In this document: piece by piece, positions 18,137-26,343 of the stretch | Layout of the letters: every line of letters begins with the position of its first letter | Position numbering within the stretch: the first letter of the stretch is position 1 | NCBI GenBank assembly: GCA_910577295.1 | Contig: CAJTLS010000007.1 | Coordinates: forward strand, 1 to 64,000 | Direction of reading: 5' to 3' | DNA: 64,000 nt | Source: an uncultured Eubacterium sp. | GTDB lineage: Bacteria > Bacillota > Clostridia > Lachnospirales > Lachnospiraceae | Made by a program: the position numbers and the translations under genes | Notes under the pieces: model-generated | What the model was told of the DNA's origin: nothing | Database searches by the model: none | What the model saw: the letters and a program-made list of their open reading frames with translations, nothing else

Positions 18137-19480
18137 ATGAAAATTTTCAGTAAGCAGTTAAGTATTCTTTTGTCATTGTCTCTCGTGTTTGGTATGGGAG
18201 GAGACAGAGCGGAGGCCGCGTCTGCCCGAAAGGCTTTTTTGGCAGCTAAATCGTTTCGCATAAGCGTAGGGCAAAAGAAAAAGATAACAATTAAGAAAAA
18301 GAAAAAGGGCGCAAAATATACTTTTCAGACATCATCCAAAAAGGTGGCGAAAGTAAATAAAAAGGGAGTAGTTACTGGAAAAAAAGCGGGAAAAGCGAAA
18401 ATAACCGTGAAAGAAAAATATAAGATATCAAGGAAGAAGAAAACAAGAAAAGTGGGGGTGGTGAAAGTGACGGTAAAGGCAAAGACAGTGAAATCCGATG
18501 AAAAGCTGCCATCCGTTTCACAGACGACAACGAGGCCGCTCCACACGGAAAAACCGACGCCGACGCCAACAGCAACGGCGACAGCCACAATGACGCCGAC
18601 GCCTCTTCCAGACGGGGATGTATATACCAAAGAGTTGTTTTGTGTGACGGTAAACGATACAAAAAAGGAAATCGTAAATGGTAATACGTGTAACGTTGAG
18701 ATGCAGTACTTTAAAGGGAGCGCCTCAGGAACATATTTTACGGGAAACGTATATAAAAAAAGTTCTTCCGTAAAGAAGACATATGCGGACGGCAGAGTCG
18801 TTGAATGCGTCAGATATATGCTGTCTGGAAAAGATGATACGGGGATGAGTTGTAAAATATTTATTCAGGATGATGTGAGAGAAGAAAATGGGAAGATTAT
18901 TTCCAATCCGGTTATCCTGACGAACAGCAAGTCGCTTGCATGGCTGGAGACGGCAGATATTCAGGGCAGGATTTCTACGGACGAGGCGGGAGCAAAAAAA
19001 GTTAGTTACCGATGGAATGAGTCCAATACAGAGAAAAAGCAGCCGCCGGCAGTTGTTCGTCCAGATACTTCCCACAAATATACAAAGGAGATTTTCACAT
19101 TCTTTATTGATATTGGTGCGACGGATTCGGTTACCGGAAAAGGCGGAAAAGCTTCGATGATACATTTTAGTGCGCGCGGCGAATGTGAAAATTTTAATGG
19201 CAAGACGGTGGCCGACAGCGTTGATACAAGACTTAAATTTACGGGAATGATAGAGACACTTTCTGCCAGATATATTATGGAAGGTACGGATTCAAAGGGA
19301 AACCCGTGTCGGGTTTATGTTGAAAATAATGGTATCGACAACAATGGTATGGTGACGGAGCCAGTTATTATTACGGATTGTCCGGATTATGCGTGGATTG
19401 AGACTGCGCCGCTTCATGGAACGGTGAGCTGGGAGACTGGACTTACCATACATGTGTGGACAACGGAGGATGCTGAGTGA
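18137..19480 (+). CDS. Secreted Ig-like (Big_2) protein with two repeated C-terminal domains
   Basis: A 447-residue exported protein. A signal peptide ends near AEA-A (about residue 26). A very lysine-rich bacterial Ig-like domain (Big_2 pattern: KKVAKVNKKGVVTGKKAGKAKITV) spans about 35-115. A Thr/Pro linker (about 135-165) follows. Two copies of a domain of about 120 residues come last, each opening YTKE(L/I)F and containing RYMLSGKDDTG or RYIMEGTDSKG, then PVI(L/I)T and AW(L/I)ETA. The repeat resembles DUF3237-like proteins, but I am not certain. ATG 18137 fits the GAGGAG site better than ATG 18131. The next gene overlaps its stop codon. Confidence 0.75.
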   Translation: MKIFSKQLSILLSLSLVFGMGGDRAEAASARKAFLAAKSFRISVGQKKKITIKKKKKGAKYTFQTSSKKVAKVNKKGVVTGKKAGKAKITVKEKYKISRKKKTRKVGVVKVTVKAKTVKSDEKLPSVSQTTTRPLHTEKPTPTPTATATATMTPTPLPDGDVYTKELFCVTVNDTKKEIVNGNTCNVEMQYFKGSASGTYFTGNVYKKSSSVKKTYADGRVVECVRYMLSGKDDTGMSCKIFIQDDVREENGKIISNPVILTNSKSLAWLETADIQGRISTDEAGAKKVSYRWNESNTEKKQPPAVVRPDTSHKYTKEIFTFFIDIGATDSVTGKGGKASMIHFSARGECENFNGKTVADSVDTRLKFTGMIETLSARYIMEGTDSKGNPCRVYVENNGIDNNGMVTEPVIITDCPDYAWIETAPLHGTVSWETGLTIHVWTTEDAE

Positions 19481-20214
19481 GCATACAGAAAAAACGGGAA
19501 CAGGAGAGCGGCGGATTTGAATATCTGACATGTGAGAGATTGATTGTTTTCGTACTTCTTATGATTAGCGCTGGAATGATGGGAGCATATACTTATGTGC
19601 TTCGCGGCGGTGTATTTTGCAATGCACAAACGGCAAATATAGTTATGATGGCAATTGCATTCGGGAAGCAGGACTGGAGCGCTGGCTTTTACTTCCTGCT
19701 CCCGATTACGGCGTATTGCGCAGGTGCGTTTCTCTCGGAAATACTTCCCCATACGGTGAGAAAGACCGGATGGATGCGGTGGGATACCTGTCTGATTGGC
19801 ATCGAAATTGTTGTGCTGTTTATTGTCGGATGGCTGCCCTTGAGTATGCCACATCAGATAGTGCAGATTATTATTAATTTTATTGCCTCCATGCAGTATA
19901 ATACGTTCCGGCAGGCAGAGGGCATCCCGATGGCAACGACTTTTTGTACCAATCATGTACGCCAGGTGGGAATTTGTCTGGCAAAAATGATACAAAAGCG
20001 AGACCGTCGTTTGCTTCACAGGGTGTTGGCGCACTTCCTCATGCTTGTCGGTTTTCTGGCGGGAGGATGCGTGCTTACTATATGCTGTTTCCTGCTTAGA
20101 GAAAAAGCGATTTGGATAGCTATGGTTCCGCTGTCGGTTAATTTTATTATGCTGCTCTATGCAGATTTAATTAAGGAGCATGATTTACTCTGGAAAGTGC
20201 CGCGGGGCCATTAA
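19477..20214 (+). CDS. DUF1275 (YoaK-type) membrane protein
   Basis: A 245-residue protein with about six hydrophobic segments. The DUF1275 hallmarks are an N-terminal GMMGAYTYVLRGGVFCNAQTANIVMMA (usually NAQTGNVV) and a later FIASMQYNTFRQ..G...ATTFCTNHVRQ. The GTG start at 19477 overlaps the preceding TGA by four bases, so the two genes are translationally coupled. The biochemical role of the family is not established. Unlike most members, the first motif has Ala for Gly (TANIV). Confidence 0.85.
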   Translation: MSIQKKREQESGGFEYLTCERLIVFVLLMISAGMMGAYTYVLRGGVFCNAQTANIVMMAIAFGKQDWSAGFYFLLPITAYCAGAFLSEILPHTVRKTGWMRWDTCLIGIEIVVLFIVGWLPLSMPHQIVQIIINFIASMQYNTFRQAEGIPMATTFCTNHVRQVGICLAKMIQKRDRRLLHRVLAHFLMLVGFLAGGCVLTICCFLLREKAIWIAMVPLSVNFIMLLYADLIKEHDLLWKVPRGH

Positions 20215-20228
20215 ACCGATGGTATATT

Positions 20229-20525
20229 TCAGTCTCCGGTTTTTACGGTTGGCAAAGAAGACAAATTATTTGTTTCACTGTCATCGGGCAGTGTTTTCAA
20301 ATATTCCGTGTCTTTGCGGTGGGCGATTCCTACGCCGCGTATCTCTCCGGCTTTTGCCATAGAGACGCCCTCGCTCCGACTGATAATCCGCTCATCGGAT
20401 AACTGATACCCCTCGATACGTCCGTGATTTTTTACCAGTCCGGTTATGCTGACAGCGTCTGCGGATGGCGTCGGGATATCATCAAAAGCAAGTTTAGGCA
20501 ACTCGGTTCTCATTGTTTTGTCCAT
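20229..20525 (-). CDS. DUF3892 small protein, probable forespore gene
   Basis: A 98-residue soluble protein. The C-terminal 75 residues show the DUF3892 pattern: ITGLVKNHGRIEGYQLSDERIIS, then A.AGEIRGVGIAHRKDTEYLKTLPDDSETNNLSSLP. The start ATG (20523-20525) has a strong AGGAGG. Upstream is a full match to the forespore sigma-G type promoter (see 20577-20605), so it is probably made inside the developing spore. It converges on the DUF1275 gene with only 14 bases between stops. Molecular function is unknown. Confidence 0.8.
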   Translation of the reverse strand: MDKTMRTELPKLAFDDIPTPSADAVSITGLVKNHGRIEGYQLSDERIISRSEGVSMAKAGEIRGVGIAHRKDTEYLKTLPDDSETNNLSSLPTVKTGD

Positions 20526-20576
20526 TTGGTTTTACCTCCTGTCAACGTGTTCGTGCACGTAGAATGTTTGCCATAC

Positions 20577-20605
20577 TAGTATGTACTATTTAAAAAACAT
20601 TATGC
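20577..20605 (-). promoter_or_regulatory. Sigma-G/sigma-F type promoter of the DUF3892 gene
   Basis: On the minus strand, GCATA (20601-20605) and CATACTA (20577-20583) are separated by 17 bases. Both boxes match the Bacillus sigma-G consensus (gHATR and CATnHTA) at every position. The predicted start is about 45 bases before the DUF3892 ATG. Confidence 0.6.
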
Positions 20606-20636
20606 AGAGAAGCGATTGTTGTCGACGATTGCCTTA

Positions 20637-20679
20637 TTGACATTCTTATGTTAGAATACATGTAATAATGTGACATTAT
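20637..20679 (+). promoter_or_regulatory. folE promoter with palindromic operator candidate
   Basis: TTGACA (20637-20642), an 18-base spacer and TGTAAT (20661-20666) form a sigma-A promoter. A 15-base perfect palindrome, ATAATGTGACATTAT (20665-20679), straddles the expected start site. Its AT-rich 7-1-7 form resembles operators of Fur-family repressors (Fur, PerR, Zur), but no such regulator is in the window. Confidence 0.55.
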
Positions 20680-20698
20680 AGGATAGAGAGGTGCCTAC

Positions 20699-21256
20699 AT
20701 GGATTACGGGAAAATTGAACAGGCAGTGAGATTATTTTTGGAGGGCATTGGCGAAGATGGATCGCGCGGGGGATTACAGGAGACGCCTGAGCGTATCGCA
20801 AAAATGTGCGAACAATTATTTGGAGGATATAATCAGGATGCGGGCGTGCATTTATCAAGGACTTTTCAGGCAGAAACGGGTAACATGGTTGTAGAGAAAG
20901 ATATTCCGTTTTATTCGGTATGCGAACATCACTTGCTGCCGTTTTACGGCAGGGTACATATAGGATATATTCCAGATGGAAAAGTAGTCGGGTTGAGCAA
21001 ACTGGCCCGCACGGTAGAGGTGTATGCCAGAAGAGCGCAGATTCAGGAGCAGTTGACAGAACAGATTGCCGCGGCAATTATGGAACATTTGCAGCCCAAG
21101 GGCGTCTTTGTAATGATTGAGGCAGAGCACATGTGTATGACTATGCGCGGCGTACAAAAGCCGGGAACGAGTACATCGACATATGCGGTCAAGGGTATTT
21201 ATGAGGAAGATACAAATCTCCAGCAAATGTTTATGAAAATGATAGGAAGAGGATAA
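20699..21256 (+). CDS. folE: GTP cyclohydrolase I
   Basis: A 185-residue enzyme converting GTP to dihydroneopterin triphosphate, the entry step of folate synthesis. Zinc ligands are C75 and H78 (YSVCEHHLLPFYG) and C146 (EAEHMCMTMRG). VGLSKLARTVEVYARR and the C-terminal ligand-binding MTMRGVQKPG are conserved. It is the zinc-dependent FolE IA type. It is the first gene of folE-folP-folBK. folP begins on the last base of the folE stop. Confidence 0.96.
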   Translation: MDYGKIEQAVRLFLEGIGEDGSRGGLQETPERIAKMCEQLFGGYNQDAGVHLSRTFQAETGNMVVEKDIPFYSVCEHHLLPFYGRVHIGYIPDGKVVGLSKLARTVEVYARRAQIQEQLTEQIAAAIMEHLQPKGVFVMIEAEHMCMTMRGVQKPGTSTSTYAVKGIYEEDTNLQQMFMKMIGRG

Positions 21257-22065
21257 TGCGTATAGGAAAGAAAGACTTCCCATCTGAAGAGAGAACTTAT
21301 GTTATGGGTATTTTAAATATAACGCCCGACTCCTTTTCTGACGGGGGAAGATATAATAATTTGGACAGTGCACTGCGTCAGGCGGAAAGGATGATAAGAG
21401 AGGGAGCAGATATTTTGGATGTGGGAGGCGAATCTACCAGACCCGGATATGAGAAGATTGGTGAGGAAGAAGAGATTTCCCGTGTAGCTCCGGTGATTGA
21501 GGCGCTCAAAGGGCGATTTGACGTTCCTATATCGGTTGATACTTATAAGAGTAATGTGGCGGAAGCTGCGCTGGCAGCAGGAGCAGACCTCCTAAATGAT
21601 ATATGGGGGTGCCGCTATGACGAGCGTTGTGCGCAGCTGGCAGCACATTATGATGCGGCAATATGTCTGATGCACAATCGAGGACAGGCGCGATATGAGA
21701 GATTTTTGCCGGAGGTAATAGAGGATTTGCAATATTCCTTGTCCATAGCAGAGCGGCATGGGGTAAAAAAGGATAGGATTATCTTAGACCCGGGAGTTGG
21801 TTTTGGAAAGACACTGGAGCAGAACTGCAGTGTTGTGAAACATTTAGAGGACATCGTGGCATTGGGATATCCGGTACTTCTCGGAACGTCAAGAAAAAGT
21901 ATAATTGGCCTGACGCTTGGTTTGCCGGTTGAGCAGCGGGAAGAAGGAACCATCGCAACCAGTGTGATAGGAGCGATGAAAGGCTGCCGCTTCGTCCGCG
22001 TTCATGATGTGGAGAAAAATGTGCGTGCGCTGCGGATGACGGAAGCAGTTTTGTATGCAGAATAA
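21256..22065 (+). CDS. folP: Dihydropteroate synthase
   Basis: A 269-residue TIM-barrel enzyme joining dihydropterin pyrophosphate to p-aminobenzoate. Signatures are MGILNITPDSFSDGG (loop 1), DVGGESTRPGYE (loop 2), ISVDTYKSNVAEAALAAGADLLNDIWG, and LDPGVGFGKTLEQNC with LLGTSRKS toward the C-terminus. It overlaps the folE stop by one base (TAATG). This is the sulfonamide target. No resistance-type insertion in the loops is apparent. Confidence 0.96.
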   Translation: MRIGKKDFPSEERTYVMGILNITPDSFSDGGRYNNLDSALRQAERMIREGADILDVGGESTRPGYEKIGEEEEISRVAPVIEALKGRFDVPISVDTYKSNVAEAALAAGADLLNDIWGCRYDERCAQLAAHYDAAICLMHNRGQARYERFLPEVIEDLQYSLSIAERHGVKKDRIILDPGVGFGKTLEQNCSVVKHLEDIVALGYPVLLGTSRKSIIGLTLGLPVEQREEGTIATSVIGAMKGCRFVRVHDVEKNVRALRMTEAVLYAE

Positions 22066-22077
22066 AGGGAGGAAACG

Positions 22078-22926
22078 ATGGATTGCATTGAGATTAGAGA
22101 GTTAGAAGTATACTGCCATCATGGCGTTTTCAAAGAGGAAAACGTGTTAGGGCAGAAGTTTCTCGTATCACTCATTTTATATACCGATACAAAAATGGCT
22201 GGAGTCAGTGATGATTTGGAGCAGTCCATCGACTATGCGAAAGTTTCCCATTTTGTAAAGGAGCGGATGGAGGAAAAAAATTTTAAATTAATTGAAGCGG
22301 CGGCAGAGTATGTGGCAGAGAAAGTTCTTCTTTCCTTTCCTCTCATACAGCGAATACAAGTTGAGATTAAGAAACCGTGGGCGCCAATTTTGCTTCCTCT
22401 TGAAACCGTGGGTGTTACAATTGAGAGAGGATGGACGAAAGTATATTTGTCCATTGGTTCCAATATGGGAAATCGGGAAGAGCATTTACGGACAGCGCTG
22501 GAGAGACTCCAGCGGGAGAGAACGATACGCGGCATACGGGTTTCCGATTGCATGGAAACAGAGCCTTATGGCTATTTGGAGCAGGATTCATTTTTGAATG
22601 CGGCTGTGGAATTAGAGACAATAGAAAGTCCTGATTCATTGTTAAAGATTTTGCACAAGATTGAGACAGAGGGAGGAAGAGAGCGCACCATCCATTGGGG
22701 CCCCCGGACGATTGATTTGGATATCGTATTGTTCGGCGATGTCATTATGCAGACGGAGACGTTGACGATACCGCATCGGGAAATGCATTTGCGGGAATTT
22801 GTCCTCCGCCCGCTGGCGCAACTGGCTCCGTGGGCGAGTCATCCGGTTTATCATAAGACGGTTTCCGAACTTTGGGAGCAGATGAGTCAAAACAATACCA
22901 AAGGGAGGAATGAGACAGATGATTGA
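22078..22926 (+). CDS. folBK: FolB-FolK fusion: dihydroneopterin aldolase / HPPK
   Basis: A 282-residue bifunctional folate enzyme. Residues 1-118 are dihydroneopterin aldolase (YCHHGVFKEENVLGQKF with E22; SIDYAKV; KKPWAP with K99). Residues about 121-275 are hydroxymethyl-dihydropterin pyrophosphokinase (VYLSIGSNMGNREEHL, ETEPYGYLEQDSFLNAAVELET, GPRTIDLDIVLFGD, and IPHREMHLREFVLRPLAQLAP). The two activities bracket the FolP reaction chemically, and the gene follows folP by 12 bases. The 3' end overlaps the pheA start by eight bases. Confidence 0.95.
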   Translation: MDCIEIRELEVYCHHGVFKEENVLGQKFLVSLILYTDTKMAGVSDDLEQSIDYAKVSHFVKERMEEKNFKLIEAAAEYVAEKVLLSFPLIQRIQVEIKKPWAPILLPLETVGVTIERGWTKVYLSIGSNMGNREEHLRTALERLQRERTIRGIRVSDCMETEPYGYLEQDSFLNAAVELETIESPDSLLKILHKIETEGGRERTIHWGPRTIDLDIVLFGDVIMQTETLTIPHREMHLREFVLRPLAQLAPWASHPVYHKTVSELWEQMSQNNTKGRNETDD

Positions 22927-24049
22927 TTTATCCATTTCAAGGCAGCAGATTGACGAGATAGACAGCCAAATCGTGGAGCTTTTTGAGAAGCGGATGAAAG
23001 TGGCAAACGATGTGGCAAATTATAAAATTGAGACAGGAAAAGCTGTTTTTGATAAAGAGCGGGAGGAGCAGAAGCTAGAGAAGCTAAGCGCGATGTCTCA
23101 TGGAGAGTTCAATGAACGCGCGGTGCGTGAATTGTTTCAGCAGATTATGTCGATTAGCCGCAAATATCAATATGGAATGCTGCCGCATACGGATGACGTA
23201 ACGAAGTTTAAAAAAATACCGCACATTTGCGGTGAGGATAGCAGGGTATATTATTTTGGCGTGGCGGGAACGCATACACAGCAGGCGATGGAAGAGGTAT
23301 TCGGAACATCGGTGCGCGGCACAGGGTGCGCAGATTTTCAAGACGTGATGGAAGCCGTGGAAAAAGGAGAGGCAGACTACGGAGTATTGCCGATTGAGAA
23401 CAGTTCGACGGGGGGAATCAGCACGAATTATGATTTGCTGCTGCATTATAAAAATGCCATAGTAGGCCAGTATGTGATGGAGATAAATCAATGTCTGCTT
23501 GCCTTGCCGGGGGCAAAACCGGAAAATATAAAGACGGTGTTTTCCCATCCGCAGGGTTTGCTGCAGAGCCGCAGCTTTATGAGAGAACATCCGGAGTATG
23601 AGGGAGTGGAGTATGGCTCCACAGCGGCTGCAGCAAAGAAAGTGGCCGGGGATAAAGATGCCACACAGGCGGCGATTGCCAGCCGGCGCGCGGCAAAGGA
23701 ATACGGTCTTGAAGTCGTGGCAGAAAATATTCAGGAAGAGAAAAACAATTGTACTAGGTTTATTATTATCGGTGCGAAAGAGGTATACACGGAAAAGAGC
23801 AATAAGATTGCGCTCTGTATTGAACTGCCTCATCAGAGTGGTTCGTTATACCGGATTTTATCCCATTTTCTGTACAATAATTTGAATATGACGCAAATAG
23901 TATCCCGTCCGATACCGGGAAGAAACTGGGAGTATCGGTTTTTTATAGATGTTGAGGGTAATCTTGACGATGCAGCGGTGCAGAACGCATTGCGCGGAGT
24001 CAAAGAAGAAGCAGCATACATGCGTGTGCTGGGAAATTATGAGGCATGA
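22919..24049 (+). CDS. pheA: Chorismate mutase / prephenate dehydratase (P-protein)
   Basis: A 376-residue bifunctional enzyme for phenylalanine synthesis. The N-terminal AroQ-type chorismate mutase (about 1-90: SRQQIDEIDSQIVELFEKRMKVANDVANYK) is followed by prephenate dehydratase (about 110-290: YFGVAGTHTQQAMEEVFG, GVLPIENSSTGGI, NNCTRFIIIG). A C-terminal ACT domain (about 300-370: LPHQSGSLYRILSHFLYNNLNMTQIVSRPIPGRNWEYRFFIDVEG) has the phenylalanine-binding ESRP-like motif as IVSRP. ATG 22919 fits the AAGGGAGG site better than ATG 22910. Its start lies inside folBK, so chorismate use for folate and phenylalanine may be co-transcribed. Confidence 0.95.
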   Translation: MIDLSISRQQIDEIDSQIVELFEKRMKVANDVANYKIETGKAVFDKEREEQKLEKLSAMSHGEFNERAVRELFQQIMSISRKYQYGMLPHTDDVTKFKKIPHICGEDSRVYYFGVAGTHTQQAMEEVFGTSVRGTGCADFQDVMEAVEKGEADYGVLPIENSSTGGISTNYDLLLHYKNAIVGQYVMEINQCLLALPGAKPENIKTVFSHPQGLLQSRSFMREHPEYEGVEYGSTAAAAKKVAGDKDATQAAIASRRAAKEYGLEVVAENIQEEKNNCTRFIIIGAKEVYTEKSNKIALCIELPHQSGSLYRILSHFLYNNLNMTQIVSRPIPGRNWEYRFFIDVEGNLDDAAVQNALRGVKEEAAYMRVLGNYEA

Positions 24050-24053
24050 GAAT

Positions 24054-25040
24054 ATGGGTTTTTTAAATGAGATGGCAAAGAACAAAAAAATATGTATCCA
24101 ATGTCATGACAATCCCGATGCGGATACGATTGCATCGGCTTTTGGCGCCTATGTGTATTTCACGAGCAGGGGAGTCGATACGAGGATTATCTATAGCGGC
24201 GCGGCGCATATGCAAAAATTCAGTGTCTGCTATATGGTCGAACAATGCAGTATTCCCATACGTTATGTGGATGAATTGCCGGAGTGCGATTTATTGTTAG
24301 TAGTGGACGCACAGTACCGGCAGGGAAACGTCACCCTATTCGAACACGATAATGTGGCGATTATCGACCACCATTTTCAGTTGGTTGAAGATAAGAACAA
24401 CTATTGGATTAAGAGTGATTACCAAAGCTGTTCAACGGTCGTGTGGGAACTTCTCAAGGAAGAGGGATATGACGTAAAATCCAACGAGGCGTTGAAAATT
24501 GCCCTTTTGTTCGGGTTGTATACTGATACTTCCACGTATTCTGATTTATACCGTGAAGTGGATATGGAAATGAAGCTGGAGCTGACCGGAGATTATCCGG
24601 TGCTTGAACGTCTGACAAAATCCACGATGACGATTTCAGAACTTATTATAGCCAGCGAGGCGATGTGCAATCACGAGATGGATATGGAGCATAATTTTGC
24701 AATCGTCGAGGTGATACGGTGTGACCAGTCGGTACTCGGTATTATTGGTGATTTTGTTATACAGGTGGATTCTATTTTTGTCAGTTTTTGTTATACGACA
24801 ACGACGGAGGGATATCAGATTTCCGTTAGAAGCTGTACGGATAAAGTACGCGCAAATGAGCTCGCCGCTTTTTTATGTCAGGATATCGGCAGCGGCGGCG
24901 GACATTTGAAAAAGGCGGGCGGACGAGTATACAGCGAAAGACTGAAAGAGAAGTATGGAAACCGCAATTTCAAAGAAGTAATTCGTGAACTGATGTGTCA
25001 GTTTATGGAAACAAATGGAAAAGGGGACGCTTCGGTGTAA
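24054..25040 (+). CDS. DHH-family phosphoesterase (NrnA-like)
   Basis: A 328-residue protein with the DHH core: CHDNPDADTIASAFG (H18, D22, D24), VVDAQY (D85) and the name-giving DHH in AIIDHHFQ (105-107). GLYTDTSTYSD follows, and a DHHA1 glycine motif (GSGGGHLKKAGGRVY) lies near the C-terminus. Such proteins are Mn-dependent nano-RNases, pAp phosphatases or cyclic-dinucleotide phosphodiesterases. Lacking GAF/PAS domains, it is closer to NrnA than to GdpP. The exact substrate cannot be told from sequence. It begins just after pheA with a modest GAGG site. Confidence 0.85.
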   Translation: MGFLNEMAKNKKICIQCHDNPDADTIASAFGAYVYFTSRGVDTRIIYSGAAHMQKFSVCYMVEQCSIPIRYVDELPECDLLLVVDAQYRQGNVTLFEHDNVAIIDHHFQLVEDKNNYWIKSDYQSCSTVVWELLKEEGYDVKSNEALKIALLFGLYTDTSTYSDLYREVDMEMKLELTGDYPVLERLTKSTMTISELIIASEAMCNHEMDMEHNFAIVEVIRCDQSVLGIIGDFVIQVDSIFVSFCYTTTTEGYQISVRSCTDKVRANELAAFLCQDIGSGGGHLKKAGGRVYSERLKEKYGNRNFKEVIRELMCQFMETNGKGDASV

Positions 25041-25146
25041 TCACAGTTTATCCATACTTTTCACACAATTCATTCAATTTTTCTACAAAACTCACACACA
25101 TTTTGTGGTTATCCTAATGGTAACAAAGCGAAAGGATGTGTGAAGT

Positions 25147-26316
25147 ATGAAAAAGCTGATAAAATTAATTGCAGGTGCAGCCGTATTCGGTATTGTAGCA
25201 GGTTCTACTTTTCAGGGAGTTGAATTAATTAGTAGAAATATGTGGAAAACGCAGGCAGAGGAAGAAAGCAGTGCTTCCTCCGTAAAACTCAATACAACGA
25301 ATGTGCTGGCAGGTGAACAGGACTCGGGAACGGATGATGTGGCAGGTATTGCAGAGCAGGTCTTACCATCCATTGTGGCGATTGATGTGACTGCGCGGAC
25401 GACAGAACAGACACTGTTTGGCCCGCAGGTCAGTGAGGGAACAGGAAGCGCTTCTGGTATCATTATAGCAGAAAAGAATGGTAAGATGTATATTGCCACC
25501 AATAATCATGTGGTGGAAGACGCCACGAAAGTTACTATTATTTTCCATGATGAATCCAAGGCGGAGGCAGTTGTAAAAGGAACGGATTCTTCTTCTGATT
25601 TGGCGGTAGTAGAGGTAGATACGGCAAAACTTTCCGCGGATACAAAGAAAAATATAAAAATAGCGGCGATTGGCGACAGTGATGCCACGAAAGTAGGAGA
25701 GCGCGCCATTGCAATCGGTAATGCATTGGGATACGGAACAAGCGTTACCGTCGGCTATGTCAGCGCCAAAGACCGCGAAATCGGAGGCGAGGATACGAGC
25801 AGTGTGAAGCTGATACAGACTGATGCCGCCATTAATCCGGGCAACAGCGGCGGCGCTTTAGTGAATAGTCGTGGTGAGGTAATTGGTATTAATTCGGCTA
25901 AATTTGCCTCGGAGCAGATAGAGGGAATGGGATTTGCCATCCCGATGAAAGTGGCGGAGCCGATTTTGGAAGATTTAATGAATCAAAAGAAAGTTGAGCA
26001 GTCAGAGCAAGCGTGGCTCGGTATAAGTGGGCGGGATGTGACAAGTGAATATACAGAAAATTATGGTATTCCGGAGGGAATCTATGTGGCAGAAGTGACC
26101 GATGGTTCTCCGGCACAAAAGGCAGGGATTAGACAGGGGTATGTGATTACCGCGTTAAACGGAAAAGAAATAAAAACGATGGCGCAATTGCAGGAAAAAC
26201 TGGCGCAGTGCCGTGCTGGACAGAAGGGCGTGATAACGGTTCAGGTGTCGGATAACGGTTCTTATAATAAGAAAGAACTGACGGTAACCTTTGGTAAAAA
26301 AGCGGCGGCTGAATAA
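25147..26316 (+). CDS. htrA: HtrA/DegP-type membrane-anchored serine protease
   Basis: A 389-residue protease for envelope protein quality control. An N-terminal membrane anchor (about 5-22) precedes a trypsin-like domain with triad H121 (ATNNHVV), D151 (SSDLAVV) and S234 (NPGNSGGALVN). One PDZ domain follows at about 290-380 (WLGISGRDVTSEY, GIYVAEVTDGSPAQKAGIRQGYVITALNGKEI). The catalytic serine context GNSGG and the single PDZ fit Gram-positive HtrA. It is apparently monocistronic, with 106 AT- and CACA-rich bases upstream, and miaB follows after 27 bases. Confidence 0.93.
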   Translation: MKKLIKLIAGAAVFGIVAGSTFQGVELISRNMWKTQAEEESSASSVKLNTTNVLAGEQDSGTDDVAGIAEQVLPSIVAIDVTARTTEQTLFGPQVSEGTGSASGIIIAEKNGKMYIATNNHVVEDATKVTIIFHDESKAEAVVKGTDSSSDLAVVEVDTAKLSADTKKNIKIAAIGDSDATKVGERAIAIGNALGYGTSVTVGYVSAKDREIGGEDTSSVKLIQTDAAINPGNSGGALVNSRGEVIGINSAKFASEQIEGMGFAIPMKVAEPILEDLMNQKKVEQSEQAWLGISGRDVTSEYTENYGIPEGIYVAEVTDGSPAQKAGIRQGYVITALNGKEIKTMAQLQEKLAQCRAGQKGVITVQVSDNGSYNKKELTVTFGKKAAAE

Positions 26317-26343
26317 CGCGCCGTTTTCAAAACGGAGGATGCA

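Noticed and set aside
18325..18662. Minus-strand open frames rich in V, F and S opposite the lysine-rich Ig-like gene
   Set aside because: Direct consequence of low-complexity lysine and threonine codons on the plus strand.
20699..22926. Tetrahydrofolate riboswitch before the folate genes
   Set aside because: The leader between the promoter and folE is under 40 bases and contains none of the known THF-riboswitch core.
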